Below, in pieces: positions 6,928-14,057 of a stretch of DNA of 35,982 nt. Position 1 is the stretch's first letter, and the number at the start of each line of letters is the position of its first letter. Under the pieces are notes generated by a model. The model ran no database searches. It saw only the letters and a program-made list of their open reading frames with translations, and was not told the DNA's origin. The stretch lies in IMG/VR virus record IMGVR_UViG_3300021962_000014, positions 1 to 35,982 of that record; one strand, written 5' to 3'. The position numbers were made by a program, and so were the translations under genes. The stretch is from a virus.

Positions 6928-8162
6928 AGGTTTTGGCCTCCGATGAGTCCGTACCAGTTCGTGCCGCCGTCGGTGGTATAAAACACAAAAATATCACGCT
7001 TGCCTGATGCTGATGTGAGCGTTGGGGCAGTACCACCAGGCCATTTGATTGACCCCCAGTTTATTGTGTAAGCCGCTCCCGTTGCGGTAAGCTCAAGCGT
7101 AAACGAGCCGACTGAGCCGGTGGCGGGCGGGTTGGTGATTACAATTGCCGTTGACACGTTTGCATTGAGGCTCACCGCAAAGAAGTTACCCGTTTCGAGG
7201 TTCAAGGTCAGCGTTCCGGCTGAGATTGCAGGCGTTGCCCGTGTTTCAGAGTAATCCTTTAACTTAGCCCTGATCAGCTCATAATCGGCAAGGTTTGCGG
7301 CCATCGAGAAGACTGCTGTGCCGGTGGAACTGTCGATTGGCTTGCTTGATATGTTGTTCCAATCAGGGTAAACGGTATCGTTTTGAACCGCCGTAATTCG
7401 TCCGTAGGTGTCAATTGTGATCTTCGGGATAATCGAGCCGCTGCCATATGTACCAGCCGTAACACCGCTTGCCGCAAGGCTCAAAGTGCGATTGGCCGTT
7501 AGATCGCCACCACCTGATAGCCCTGTGCCTGCTGATATTGTGCGAGTTTGTGGCGTGTAGGTTGTGGATGCTGTTGCTGTGGTCAGATAGCCTGTCAGGC
7601 TTGCAATTGTGGCATAGGTTGCCGCCGCTGTTGCTGTGGTCAGATAGCCAGTTAATGCCGATGCGGTAATATACCCCGACGGGTTGCTTGAACTGTACCC
7701 GTCCGTGATGCCGTATCCCGCCAACGTGGTCGGCGTCGCTGTGATGGTTGACCATGCCTGATTATGAGCTAGCGGCGTGCGTGCGTCGCTTAACCGGCTG
7801 TCAGAGGTCAAAACATAACTACCGCTCGCTTGCTTGCCGTCTAAGGCCGTTTGCAGGCCCGTCACGTCGTTTATGGCGTGTGTGTGTGTAATTGCCGCCT
7901 TGCCGTCCAAAGCGGCCTGTGTGGCCGTGCTGATGGGCTTATTAAGGTCGCTGGTGTTATCGGCCGAACCTAAGCCAATGCCAGCCGCTGTGACCGTGAT
8001 CAAGCCTGTGCCGTCAACGGCAACACCTGAGCCGATCTTGACACCGCCCAATGTGCTTGCCGTTGCAGGTAGCAAGGTATAAGACCCGCCCGCCGTCGCA
8101 CCATTGCGGGTGACAGTCAGGCTATTGCCTGTGCCTTTGCGGATAATCAGACTTTGGCTCAT
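6924..8162 (-). CDS. Tail fibre protein
   Basis: The 412-aa product is rich in Thr, Ala, Gly and Ser, with repeated fibre modules. These include TLGGVKIGSGVAVDGTGLIT, LDGKAAITHTHAINDVTGLQ with TALDGKQASGSYV, two copies of a GYLTTATA..TYATIASLT unit, and RTISAGTGLSGGGDLTANRT. These are hallmarks of elongated trimeric phage fibres. The C-terminal 120 residues form a separate globular region (FSMAANLADYELIRAKLKDY onward, then beta-rich). The start codon overlaps the stop of the small upstream structural gene. Confidence 0.8.
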   Translation of the reverse strand: MSQSLIIRKGTGNSLTVTRNGATAGGSYTLLPATASTLGGVKIGSGVAVDGTGLITVTAAGIGLGSADNTSDLNKPISTATQAALDGKAAITHTHAINDVTGLQTALDGKQASGSYVLTSDSRLSDARTPLAHNQAWSTITATPTTLAGYGITDGYSSSNPSGYITASALTGYLTTATAAATYATIASLTGYLTTATASTTYTPQTRTISAGTGLSGGGDLTANRTLSLAASGVTAGTYGSGSIIPKITIDTYGRITAVQNDTVYPDWNNISSKPIDSSTGTAVFSMAANLADYELIRAKLKDYSETRATPAISAGTLTLNLETGNFFAVSLNANVSTAIVITNPPATGSVGSFTLELTATGAAYTINWGSIKWPGGTAPTLTSASGKRDIFVFYTTDGGTNWYGLIGGQNL

Positions 8163-8512
8163 CTTGTCACCTGTGGCGTGATCAGCACGCCGCCCTGTAG
8201 CTCACGATCCGTGACGCCTGATGCGTTGATCAGTTTCAGGTCGTACAAGTAATTTCCGGCGGTGATATTCGATGTTTGTGCGGCTGTCAAACTCACTGTT
8301 GCCGTGCCGTTAGCCGCGTTAGTGATCACAATCCCGCCTGTTGAGGTCGAGAGATTGGCAACGGGGTTGGCCGTGTAATTGGCGGCAATAGCCATCTTGA
8401 TTGTGCAGTTGGCAAGGCTGGTGGGCGTCTCGTCTGACTCCTGAAAAGTCAGATACAGCGACCAGTCAACGCCCTGCTCCAAGTCGGTTATGTTGTATTG
8501 TGCAGCTGGCAT
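8159..8512 (-). CDS. Small tail-fibre-linked structural protein
   Basis: The 117-aa product (MPAAQYNITDLEQGVDWSLY...) resembles the widespread small phage proteins that start with an EQG..W.L.L.F motif, followed by a TIKMAI strand and a beta-rich body ending in a DRELQGGVLITP strand. These sit beside baseplate or fibre genes and are thought to be beta-sandwich virion components. It begins six bases after the portal gene stop and is coupled to the fibre gene. Confidence 0.55.
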   Translation of the reverse strand: MPAAQYNITDLEQGVDWSLYLTFQESDETPTSLANCTIKMAIAANYTANPVANLSTSTGGIVITNAANGTATVSLTAAQTSNITAGNYLYDLKLINASGVTDRELQGGVLITPQVTR

Positions 8513-8517
8513 GATTG

Positions 8518-9846
8518 TTACAGATCCTCACTTTCACCAGGCATTTCGTCCCGTGGCTGTTCGGTCATGTCCTCAGCCTGTTCCGCGGGCGTGTCGAGTT
8601 CTTCCTGCTCTTCCATCCCAAGATCGGCACGAGCTTCGTTGATCGAGATGATGCCCGCATTGACAAGACCGATTACACGGTCTGCGATGGCCTTCTGGTC
8701 AATTGCCAGTTCTTCGATCTGGTCAAGGTTGAATCGAACCGACAGGTTTGCATCTGGCCTTGCCAACAAGTCACCATAGCCAAACGGCAAGGTTCGCACA
8801 GCCTGCGTAAGCTGTGCCGCCACCAGTTCCAAGAATGGAATCACGGCGTCACGGAAACTGGCCTTATTGGCTTCAACCAGGTTACTGTAGGTTTTGCCCG
8901 TGTCCGGTTGCTTGAGGCTCATTGGTGCCCAGCCCAGCACGCCGCAAACTCGGGCCACGGCCATTTCGGCAAGCTCTTGCACCGACAAATCTTTCGGGCT
9001 GAATCCCGGCGTGTCGATTTTCATTTCGCCACCGGGAAAGATCAAAGGCGATGTGACACGCTTGCCGCTAACACTGTTTTTCAAGTCGTATTTGAGCTTA
9101 TTCAGCTGGTCGGCTGACAATGCGCTTGACGCGGCACCCGTCAAACTCACCAGCCAACTTGGCACACCGGCACGGCTCAGGATCGTGGTCTCGTAGATCG
9201 AAACCAGCTTGATTAACGCCAGTTCAGCCCGTACTGACTCCAATGGTGACCGGCCAAACACCCAGCTGATTTGTGACCTGCCTGTCTTAATATGTGCGAC
9301 ACGCTCGGCGGGCACTTCAAAATCCCAACCGCGGCCCCAGTCCCAACCCCGAAAGTGATAGCTCACAATCTCGGTCAAGCTGTTGCCTAGTACCGTTGTC
9401 GGCGGGTTTTGCAACCATGAATAGGGCACAGGCTGAAGCTCACGAACCGTGCCGCCCGTGGTGTTGTCCTGATCTGTGACCAGCACCGCCAAGCCGTTGC
9501 CGTCTTCAAGCAGTCCGGTGTACAGGTGTTCTATAAGGGATAAGTCAGACTCGCCTATGGTAGGGTTTGACCACATCGTCACCAACGGGTGATCAATGCA
9601 TTCAAAGCCGCCATCCTCGTCATAGTAACCAACTTGCAACACCGCCTTGCCCGCGTTGCGTCGCATCGCCTCAACAGCAGCACGCACAACGGGGTTTTCG
9701 GTGTAGGGCTTGGCAAGGGTGGCGTACTCTTCAGACAGGCCGTTGATCACGTCCACAGTCCATGCCGATGCCTCAAGCTGCTCCGTGGTAGGCACGGAGG
9801 CGGCTGGAATCGACTTGCTGAACAGATTAAAGGGGAATCGTGCCAT
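8518..9846 (-). CDS. Portal protein (HK97 family)
   Basis: The 442-aa product matches HK97-type portals. Visible signatures include YTENPVVRAAVEAMRRNAGK near the N-terminus, DHPLVTMWSNPTIGESDLSL, LQPVPYSW, HIKTG..., the FGRSPLESVRAELALIKLV helix, LSADQLNKLKYDL, and LVEANKASFRDAVIPFLELV toward the C-terminus. The portal dodecamer is the DNA gateway of the capsid and docks the terminase. ATG 9846 overlaps the TerL stop (TAATG), so it is preferred over the GTG at 9855. The acidic Glu-rich tail is typical. Confidence 0.93.
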   Translation of the reverse strand: MARFPFNLFSKSIPAASVPTTEQLEASAWTVDVINGLSEEYATLAKPYTENPVVRAAVEAMRRNAGKAVLQVGYYDEDGGFECIDHPLVTMWSNPTIGESDLSLIEHLYTGLLEDGNGLAVLVTDQDNTTGGTVRELQPVPYSWLQNPPTTVLGNSLTEIVSYHFRGWDWGRGWDFEVPAERVAHIKTGRSQISWVFGRSPLESVRAELALIKLVSIYETTILSRAGVPSWLVSLTGAASSALSADQLNKLKYDLKNSVSGKRVTSPLIFPGGEMKIDTPGFSPKDLSVQELAEMAVARVCGVLGWAPMSLKQPDTGKTYSNLVEANKASFRDAVIPFLELVAAQLTQAVRTLPFGYGDLLARPDANLSVRFNLDQIEELAIDQKAIADRVIGLVNAGIISINEARADLGMEEQEELDTPAEQAEDMTEQPRDEMPGESEDL

Positions 9847-11216
9847 TAGGCCCACCGGAATGGTTGTTGTTTCGAAAGATAGTTGAACGCATCGGAGGCG
9901 GCGTCGACCTGGTCATCATGCTTGCCGGTCGGGAAGCCGCAAAGTTCGTCGATAAATGCTCTGTTCCATTCGCCCCGCTGAAGGCTCACAAGGCCCGCTT
10001 CACAAGCGGCGGCAAATGGCATAGCCCGCACTTCTTTGGAGCCTGTTGGCCGCCCATGCGTGACCGGAAAGCCCATCAGGTTATTGATATCACTTTGCAC
10101 CTGATCAACACCGGCTGCACCAGGGTCTTGGGCTAGGTGGATAATTGTGTTCTTGCCGTCTGTTTCAGCGGTCTGGCGTTGCACGGCCCGCCGTTGGGCT
10201 GGCGACCATTGCCCGCGTGAAACGTGCGTCACAATGTATTTATCGCCTGATCTTGTGATCCTGACGCCCGCCGTGAAGTCACCACCGCCCGGCGTTGCCG
10301 CTGTGTCGTAAGCACGGCACGAAATACCGTCTGTTTCGGCAGGCTCCGCAATCGGCAACCACTCAGGCCGGAAGAAACCGCCATCGCGCGGCGTGGGTGT
10401 TTGCTGATATAAGGCTGAGAAAGCATAAGAACCGATAGCCCGCTTAATCCGCTCAAAGTCCTCAGCGTTATAACGGTCTGGCCAAAGCGGTTCGCCCGCT
10501 TGACGGCCTAGCGTGTCGTTTTGTTCAGCGATTGCGGGCAGGCTCACCACATCCCACTGCTCACCGCCGTTTTTCGCATCTTCGAGCAACTGACCGGCAA
10601 GGTCGAGGCTATGCCACCGCGTCATAATCAGAATGATCGGTGCACCTGGGTGAAGTCGCGTGTAAAGGTCGTTTTGATACCAGTCTAAAACACGCTGCCG
10701 ATAGGCGGGTGATTCCGCTTCTGCTCGTGATTTGACCGGATCATCGACCACGATCATATCTGCACCCCAACCCGTTACACCTGAGCCAACGCCGATGGCA
10801 TACAGCCCGCCACCGTGAACACTTGCCCACTGGTTTTGCTTGTTGGTGTCAGATGCGAACTGGAAACCGGCCTGTTTGACCAACCGGCGTGTCTGGCGTG
10901 AAAAGTTGCAGGCCAAGCTATGATTGTAAGCTCCGACGATCACCCTAAGTGACTGATCTCTCAGGAGCCGATAGGCGGGATAGTGTATTGTTGCCTGCTC
11001 GCTCTTGCCGTGCCGTGGTGGCAGGAACAACATCAACCGCTTGATCTGCCCGCACGAGACCGCGTCAAGTTTACGGCGGCAATGCAGCAGATGAGGCGGG
11101 AACCAGCTATGAGCCGGTGTTGCCCGCTGAAGGAAGTCGATGAATCGGGGCTGGATCAGGCTCCGGTTCTGTAGGTTCTTCGATTTCAATGGTGTCTGCT
11201 GTAATGTCAATAACAT
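9846..11216 (-). CDS. Terminase large subunit
   Basis: The product is about 456 aa. The ATPase half has Walker A LPPRHGKSE (about residue 65-73), Walker B ADMIVVDDP (about 152-160) and a TRW motif. The nuclease half has YDTAATPGGGDFTAG (first Asp about 304), AQDPGAAG, and KHDDQVDAAS near the C-terminus. It drives DNA packaging and cuts the concatemer. The start is uncertain: ATG 11216 lies inside the upstream gene, giving an out-of-frame overlap of 110 bases. A TTG at about 11189 is also possible, and the conserved region begins near RFIDFLQRATPAHSW. Confidence 0.95.
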   Translation of the reverse strand: MLLTLQQTPLKSKNLQNRSLIQPRFIDFLQRATPAHSWFPPHLLHCRRKLDAVSCGQIKRLMLFLPPRHGKSEQATIHYPAYRLLRDQSLRVIVGAYNHSLACNFSRQTRRLVKQAGFQFASDTNKQNQWASVHGGGLYAIGVGSGVTGWGADMIVVDDPVKSRAEAESPAYRQRVLDWYQNDLYTRLHPGAPIILIMTRWHSLDLAGQLLEDAKNGGEQWDVVSLPAIAEQNDTLGRQAGEPLWPDRYNAEDFERIKRAIGSYAFSALYQQTPTPRDGGFFRPEWLPIAEPAETDGISCRAYDTAATPGGGDFTAGVRITRSGDKYIVTHVSRGQWSPAQRRAVQRQTAETDGKNTIIHLAQDPGAAGVDQVQSDINNLMGFPVTHGRPTGSKEVRAMPFAAACEAGLVSLQRGEWNRAFIDELCGFPTGKHDDQVDAASDAFNYLSKQQPFRWA

Positions 11217-11454
11217 TTTCGGCGGCTTGCCGTGTCGCCTCAATTTCGGCGTCTAACAGCACGCGGGCCGCTGAGACCTTGGCACGGTCGTCAAGGCTAT
11301 GGATCGCCACATCCTCAAGCGATTGCCGCACCTCTTCAAGCCGATCATCAGGCGGCAGCCAGCCCATGCGTATCATCCTGACCAGCAGGCGGGCATTCTT
11401 GTCGCGTCCCTTATGAGGCACAGAAGAGCCCATAGGCCCTATGATATCGCTCAT
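11107..11454 (-). CDS. Small terminase candidate / hypothetical
   Basis: The 115-aa product sits directly upstream of TerL, where the small subunit is normally found. It has a basic N-terminus (HKGRDKNARLLVRMIRMGW), a helical middle (LEEVRQSLEDVAIHSLDDRA then VSAARVLLDAEIEATRQAAE) and an acidic, Pro-rich tail (IEIEEPTEPEPDPAPIH) that could contact TerL. Many terminase-associated proteins share such a helical core. It overlaps TerL by 110 bases and is coupled to the gene upstream (ATGA). The assignment rests on position and general architecture. Confidence 0.5.
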   Translation of the reverse strand: MSDIIGPMGSSVPHKGRDKNARLLVRMIRMGWLPPDDRLEEVRQSLEDVAIHSLDDRAKVSAARVLLDAEIEATRQAAENVIDITADTIEIEEPTEPEPDPAPIHRLPSAGNTGS

Positions 11455-11921
11455 TTCTTGCGATTCTTTCGCCGCTGTGCAAGGGTGGCTTTCCGCTCTT
11501 GGGCTTCAACTTCAGCCGCCACGGCTTGTTCGAAAATGTCGTCAATCCGCTCGTTTTCAAGCCGCTTTTCAAAGCCCGTCCTGTGGCATGCAGCACAATA
11601 CAAGCGAGATCCCGCCCGAATTACACTATTGTCACCACCGCAGCGATTGCAAGTAGCCATGTCCTGATCTTGACATTCTGGTGTCCACTCACCTGACCCA
11701 AAAATCACTGCTAGAGGTTCAGGCGATTTGGGTTTAGGTTTGGCAGAAGTCAATGAATAGTATGTATTTCGGTGCACCCCTAACACCTGGCTAGCTAGCC
11801 TGGCGGGGACATTCATTTCTTTCAGCAAAAAGGCAATTGTCTTGCGAACGGTTTGAACATCTAAATGTGTTTTTTTGCCGTTGCTAAGTATAACCTTTTC
11901 GTTTCTGGTGGTGATAATCAT
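11451..11921 (-). CDS. HTH plus zinc-ribbon protein, first late gene
   Basis: The 156-aa product has a helix-turn-helix-like segment (LKEMNVPARLASQVLGVHRN, about residues 33-52), a CNRCGG...LYCAACH Cys4 zinc ribbon (about 91-112), and a long charged helix ending in a basic tail. It could be the DNA-recognition part of the packaging machinery (small-terminase-like HTH) or a late regulator. It is the first gene after the strong terminator at 11976-12002. ATG 11921 has GAGGG about 11 bases upstream in an AT-rich leader. Confidence 0.6.
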   Translation of the reverse strand: MIITTRNEKVILSNGKKTHLDVQTVRKTIAFLLKEMNVPARLASQVLGVHRNTYYSLTSAKPKPKSPEPLAVIFGSGEWTPECQDQDMATCNRCGGDNSVIRAGSRLYCAACHRTGFEKRLENERIDDIFEQAVAAEVEAQERKATLAQRRKNRKK

Positions 11922-11929
11922 TTTTTTGT

Positions 11930-11975
11930 TGTCCCTCTATATATATATTGGCGTTTTTTTCACAGTTGCGACAAC
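11930..11975 (-). promoter_or_regulatory. Candidate late promoter region with inverted repeat
   Basis: On the minus strand an alternating TATATATATA tract follows an A-rich stretch just before the GAGGG ribosome-binding site of the first late gene. TATATA/TATAGA could be a -10 element, but no good -35 box sits at 16-18 bases, so an activator or phage factor may be needed. GGCGTTTTTT (11950-11959) and AAAAAACGCC (11976-11985) form a 10-bp inverted repeat enclosing GTTG-CGA-CAAC, which shares bases with the upstream terminator. The evidence is position and composition only. Confidence 0.35.
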
Positions 11976-12002
11976 AAAAAACGCCGCAATCCCTTGCAGC
12001 GT
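11976..12002 (-). terminator. Rho-independent terminator of replication operon 2
   Basis: On the minus strand the stem ACGCTGCAA / TTGCGGCGT (9 bp with one G-U pair) closes a GGGA tetraloop and is followed directly by TTTTTTGTTG. It lies 16 bases beyond the stop of the RuvC-like gene and separates the replication operon from the late operon. Confidence 0.85.
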
Positions 12003-12017
12003 AATGAGTAGAAAATT

Positions 12018-12485
12018 TTATTTACTGCACAGTTGATTTAAGCCGTACAAGGCGATACACGCCGCATCAGCCGTGCCGTCTGTCCATTTACCGACATTAG
12101 GCCATCGACTTTTGCAATATACAATTGACCGCTTCTTGCCTAGCTTTGCGTCAATACCACTAAAAAGCCCTTTCTGCCATGCCTGTGGTGTTGCAAACAG
12201 TATCGGAATTGAAAGGGCAGCCAATGCACCTTTAAGAGTTCCAAAACCCATACCGAAATTAAACATGGATGTTACGCCTTGGCCCGGCATGGCGTGAACC
12301 TTTTCAATCGTGGCAACGAAATGTCCGTCGTATTGCTTTAATATATCAGTGAAGATATATGGATCAATCTCCCTTTTTGAGCCTGATTTCACAACCGGCA
12401 TCTTATGGATTGCGATTACATGGCCGTTATCAATTACAGCAATACCACCCGATAAGCCTGGATCAATCCCGATGACTTTTGCCAT
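12018..12485 (-). CDS. RuvC-like Holliday junction resolvase
   Basis: The 155-aa product has the RNase H-fold resolvase pattern: GIDPGLSGGIAVID (Asp 8), TIEKVHAMPGQG (Glu 61), FGTLKGAL, TPQAWQKG, and WTDGTADAACIALYGL (Asp 136 and Asp 140). All four acidic metal ligands are in place. It would resolve branched replication or recombination intermediates before packaging. ATG 12485 has a perfect AGGAGGT seven bases upstream, while an earlier in-frame TTG (12509) does not. It is the last gene of the replication operon and overlaps the DUF3310 gene by 23 bases. Confidence 0.88.
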   Translation of the reverse strand: MAKVIGIDPGLSGGIAVIDNGHVIAIHKMPVVKSGSKREIDPYIFTDILKQYDGHFVATIEKVHAMPGQGVTSMFNFGMGFGTLKGALAALSIPILFATPQAWQKGLFSGIDAKLGKKRSIVYCKSRWPNVGKWTDGTADAACIALYGLNQLCSK

Positions 12486-12690
12486 TGTTTGACCTCCTGT
12501 CAATTTCATTGTTGATATACCAAATTGCTTTTTGCAGGTCTTCGATGGCGTCGTGTTTTAGATCACACCTCCAAATGTATTTGAATGCACTCCCAAGGTT
12601 GAAATTCATATGGCGTGTAATTTGAATGCACTCAATGCCGCTTGGGTGTTGAGTGTAGTGCTTTGGGTGGTTAACAACATCGTGACTCAT
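12463..12690 (-). CDS. DUF3310-family phage protein
   Basis: The 75-aa product contains the family pattern VNHPKHYTQHPSGIECIQIT followed by RHMNFNLGSAFKYIWRCDLK and DLQKAIWYINNEI. The family is common in phage nucleotide/replication modules, sometimes fused to nucleotide-metabolism enzymes, but its biochemical role is not established. The ATG overlaps the stop of the coiled-coil gene upstream (ATGA). Confidence 0.85.
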   Translation of the reverse strand: MSHDVVNHPKHYTQHPSGIECIQITRHMNFNLGSAFKYIWRCDLKHDAIEDLQKAIWYINNEIDRRSNNGKSHRD

Positions 12691-12932
12691 GCCGTCACCT
12701 CCTCAAGTTTCATGGCCTCAATCTCGGCCTTTAATGCCGATATTTCAATCCGCAACTGTGCAATTGTCCTTTCACGAAATATGATAGCCGCGTCGCGGTC
12801 GGTTTTGATTGACATGATTTCTCGAATCAACTTGCGGATTTCCACCTGGTCAGGCCGCTCGGTCAATGTTTGCCGCAGTTTGGCGTTCTCGCTTTTGAGC
12901 CGTGCAATAACTACACTGTCAGGTGTTCTCAT
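12687..12932 (-). CDS. Coiled-coil protein
   Basis: The 81-aa product is nearly all heptad-patterned helix (VIARLKSENAKLRQTLTERP then IRKLIREIMSIK... and IAQLRIEISALKAEIEAMKL), so it is probably a dimeric or oligomeric coiled coil. No catalytic motif is seen. It is coupled on both sides: its start overlaps the stop of the zinc-ribbon gene and its stop overlaps the DUF3310 start. It may be an adaptor in the replication module, but that is only a guess. Confidence 0.65.
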   Translation of the reverse strand: MRTPDSVVIARLKSENAKLRQTLTERPDQVEIRKLIREIMSIKTDRDAAIIFRERTIAQLRIEISALKAEIEAMKLEEVTA

Positions 12933-13081
12933 GGCTTCATTTCCTCAACAAATTTCTTGCTACATGTTTTACACCGGAAATCACGCAATTCCGCGTCACT
13001 TTTACAGATGACACATTTGGTTTTTAGTTGATTTCTTGAAATATAACTTTTCGGTTTACATGGCTTGGGTGCCCGCATCAT
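12929..13081 (-). CDS. 50-aa zinc-ribbon protein
   Basis: A short frame between thyX and the coiled-coil gene reads MMRAPKPCKPKSYISRNQLK then TKCVICKSDAELRDFRCKTC and SKKFVEEMKP. Two CxxC pairs (CVIC and CKTC) 14 residues apart form a compact zinc ribbon. The start (ATG 13081 or 13078) follows the ThyX stop directly, with AAGGTG upstream, and its stop overlaps the next start codon (ATGA). Basic residues around the ribbon suggest nucleic-acid binding. Confidence 0.7.
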   Translation of the reverse strand: MMRAPKPCKPKSYISRNQLKTKCVICKSDAELRDFRCKTCSKKFVEEMKP

Positions 13082-13840
13082 TCACACCTTTCGGTAAGGG
13101 GTTGTGATTTCACCATTTTCAACACGATAATCACCAAAGATATGCGGTGCGGCCTGTTGCAATTTCTTCAGCACAGCAAAGGCCAACCGTTGTATTTCCG
13201 CATCGGCATGGATCGAACCCCGCAATTCAAGAAAATGCCGCCATGCACGAGCATTACCAGTAACAAAGATTTTGGTTTCGGTGCAGTTTGGCAACACTGA
13301 TCTTGCCGCTTCACGGGCACGCTTCCGGCGGAGTGTTTTATCTTCGATGTCGGTCATTTTCGCAGCCAGCCCATCAGCAAGTTTCTGATACGTATCCCGA
13401 TCTGACTTCACGGCATCAAGCCAAATAGCTTTCAATTCGGGATCTTCGCCAATTGCGGACGGCAAAACGAAGTTACATTCCGACTCATCCACAAACCGCT
13501 GTGAAAGTTGCGAATACCCGAACCCTGCCCTATGGCGGATAAACTCATGTGTCAATGATCGGGAGACGCCCGTAATCAGCAGGCCAAACACGGCATGCTC
13601 CAAAACCGACCCGTGCCCAACTTCCAAAATGTGTTCGATGTAAGCCTTGTTGCCGCCAGGCCGCGGCTTGGCAAATGACATATAGCAAACACGGCCCGCC
13701 AGTTCGACGATGTTCTGTGAGTCGAGAAGTGTGGTTTTATTGAATTTGACGTTTTCGTCTTCTTCAAAATGTTCTAGCTCAAAATCATCAATGGTCTGAA
13801 ATGAAATCAGATATACGCTTGGCTCGGTAATGATCTTCAT
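13082..13840 (-). CDS. thyX: Flavin-dependent thymidylate synthase ThyX
   Basis: The 252-aa product has ThyX hallmarks: VGHGSVLEHAVFG, then HEFIRHRAGFGYSQLSQRF (RHR at residues 102-104, with the Ser of the substrate-binding loop), and the C-terminal NARAWRHFLELRGSIHADAE I-Q-R pattern. It methylates dUMP to dTMP using methylenetetrahydrofolate and FAD/NADPH, feeding phage DNA synthesis. The signature loop is the longer RHRAG(F)xYSQLSQR form rather than RHRxxxxxxxS. The start overlaps the stop of the upstream gene (ATGA). Confidence 0.95.
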   Translation of the reverse strand: MKIITEPSVYLISFQTIDDFELEHFEEDENVKFNKTTLLDSQNIVELAGRVCYMSFAKPRPGGNKAYIEHILEVGHGSVLEHAVFGLLITGVSRSLTHEFIRHRAGFGYSQLSQRFVDESECNFVLPSAIGEDPELKAIWLDAVKSDRDTYQKLADGLAAKMTDIEDKTLRRKRAREAARSVLPNCTETKIFVTGNARAWRHFLELRGSIHADAEIQRLAFAVLKKLQQAAPHIFGDYRVENGEITTPYRKV

Positions 13841-14055
13841 AGCAACCCTGCCCTTTCGAGTAACAAAGTTTCAGCAGATTGCCTGCTGGCTGTCGCGTAA
13901 ACTTCTGGTTCTGACAAGTCTGAATCCATCTCGCTGTTGGTTATAGCAACCAAGTATTGGTTATCTTCGTCAAGAAGTACCACATTGCCAATGAAACCGT
14001 TGTCAGTCATGGCACGCCATGATGTGCCGTCAATCGAACTCCATCGCAATTTCAT
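13837..14055 (-). CDS. Hypothetical protein
   Basis: The 72-aa product (MKLRWSSIDGTSWRAMTDNG...) is a small, probably beta-rich domain followed by a C-terminal helix (ASRQSAETLLLERAGLL). ATG 14055 is preceded by GGAGG, which overlaps the end of the dnaN gene two bases away; a longer in-frame start lacks support. It is coupled to thyX. No family is recognised. Confidence 0.6.
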   Translation of the reverse strand: MKLRWSSIDGTSWRAMTDNGFIGNVVLLDEDNQYLVAITNSEMDSDLSEPEVYATASRQSAETLLLERAGLL

Positions 14056-14057
14056 CT

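Noticed and set aside
8515-9117. A 200-codon plus-strand frame opposite the portal gene
   Set aside because: It is antisense to a certain gene, has no ribosome-binding site or family pattern, and its composition is that of a mirrored frame.
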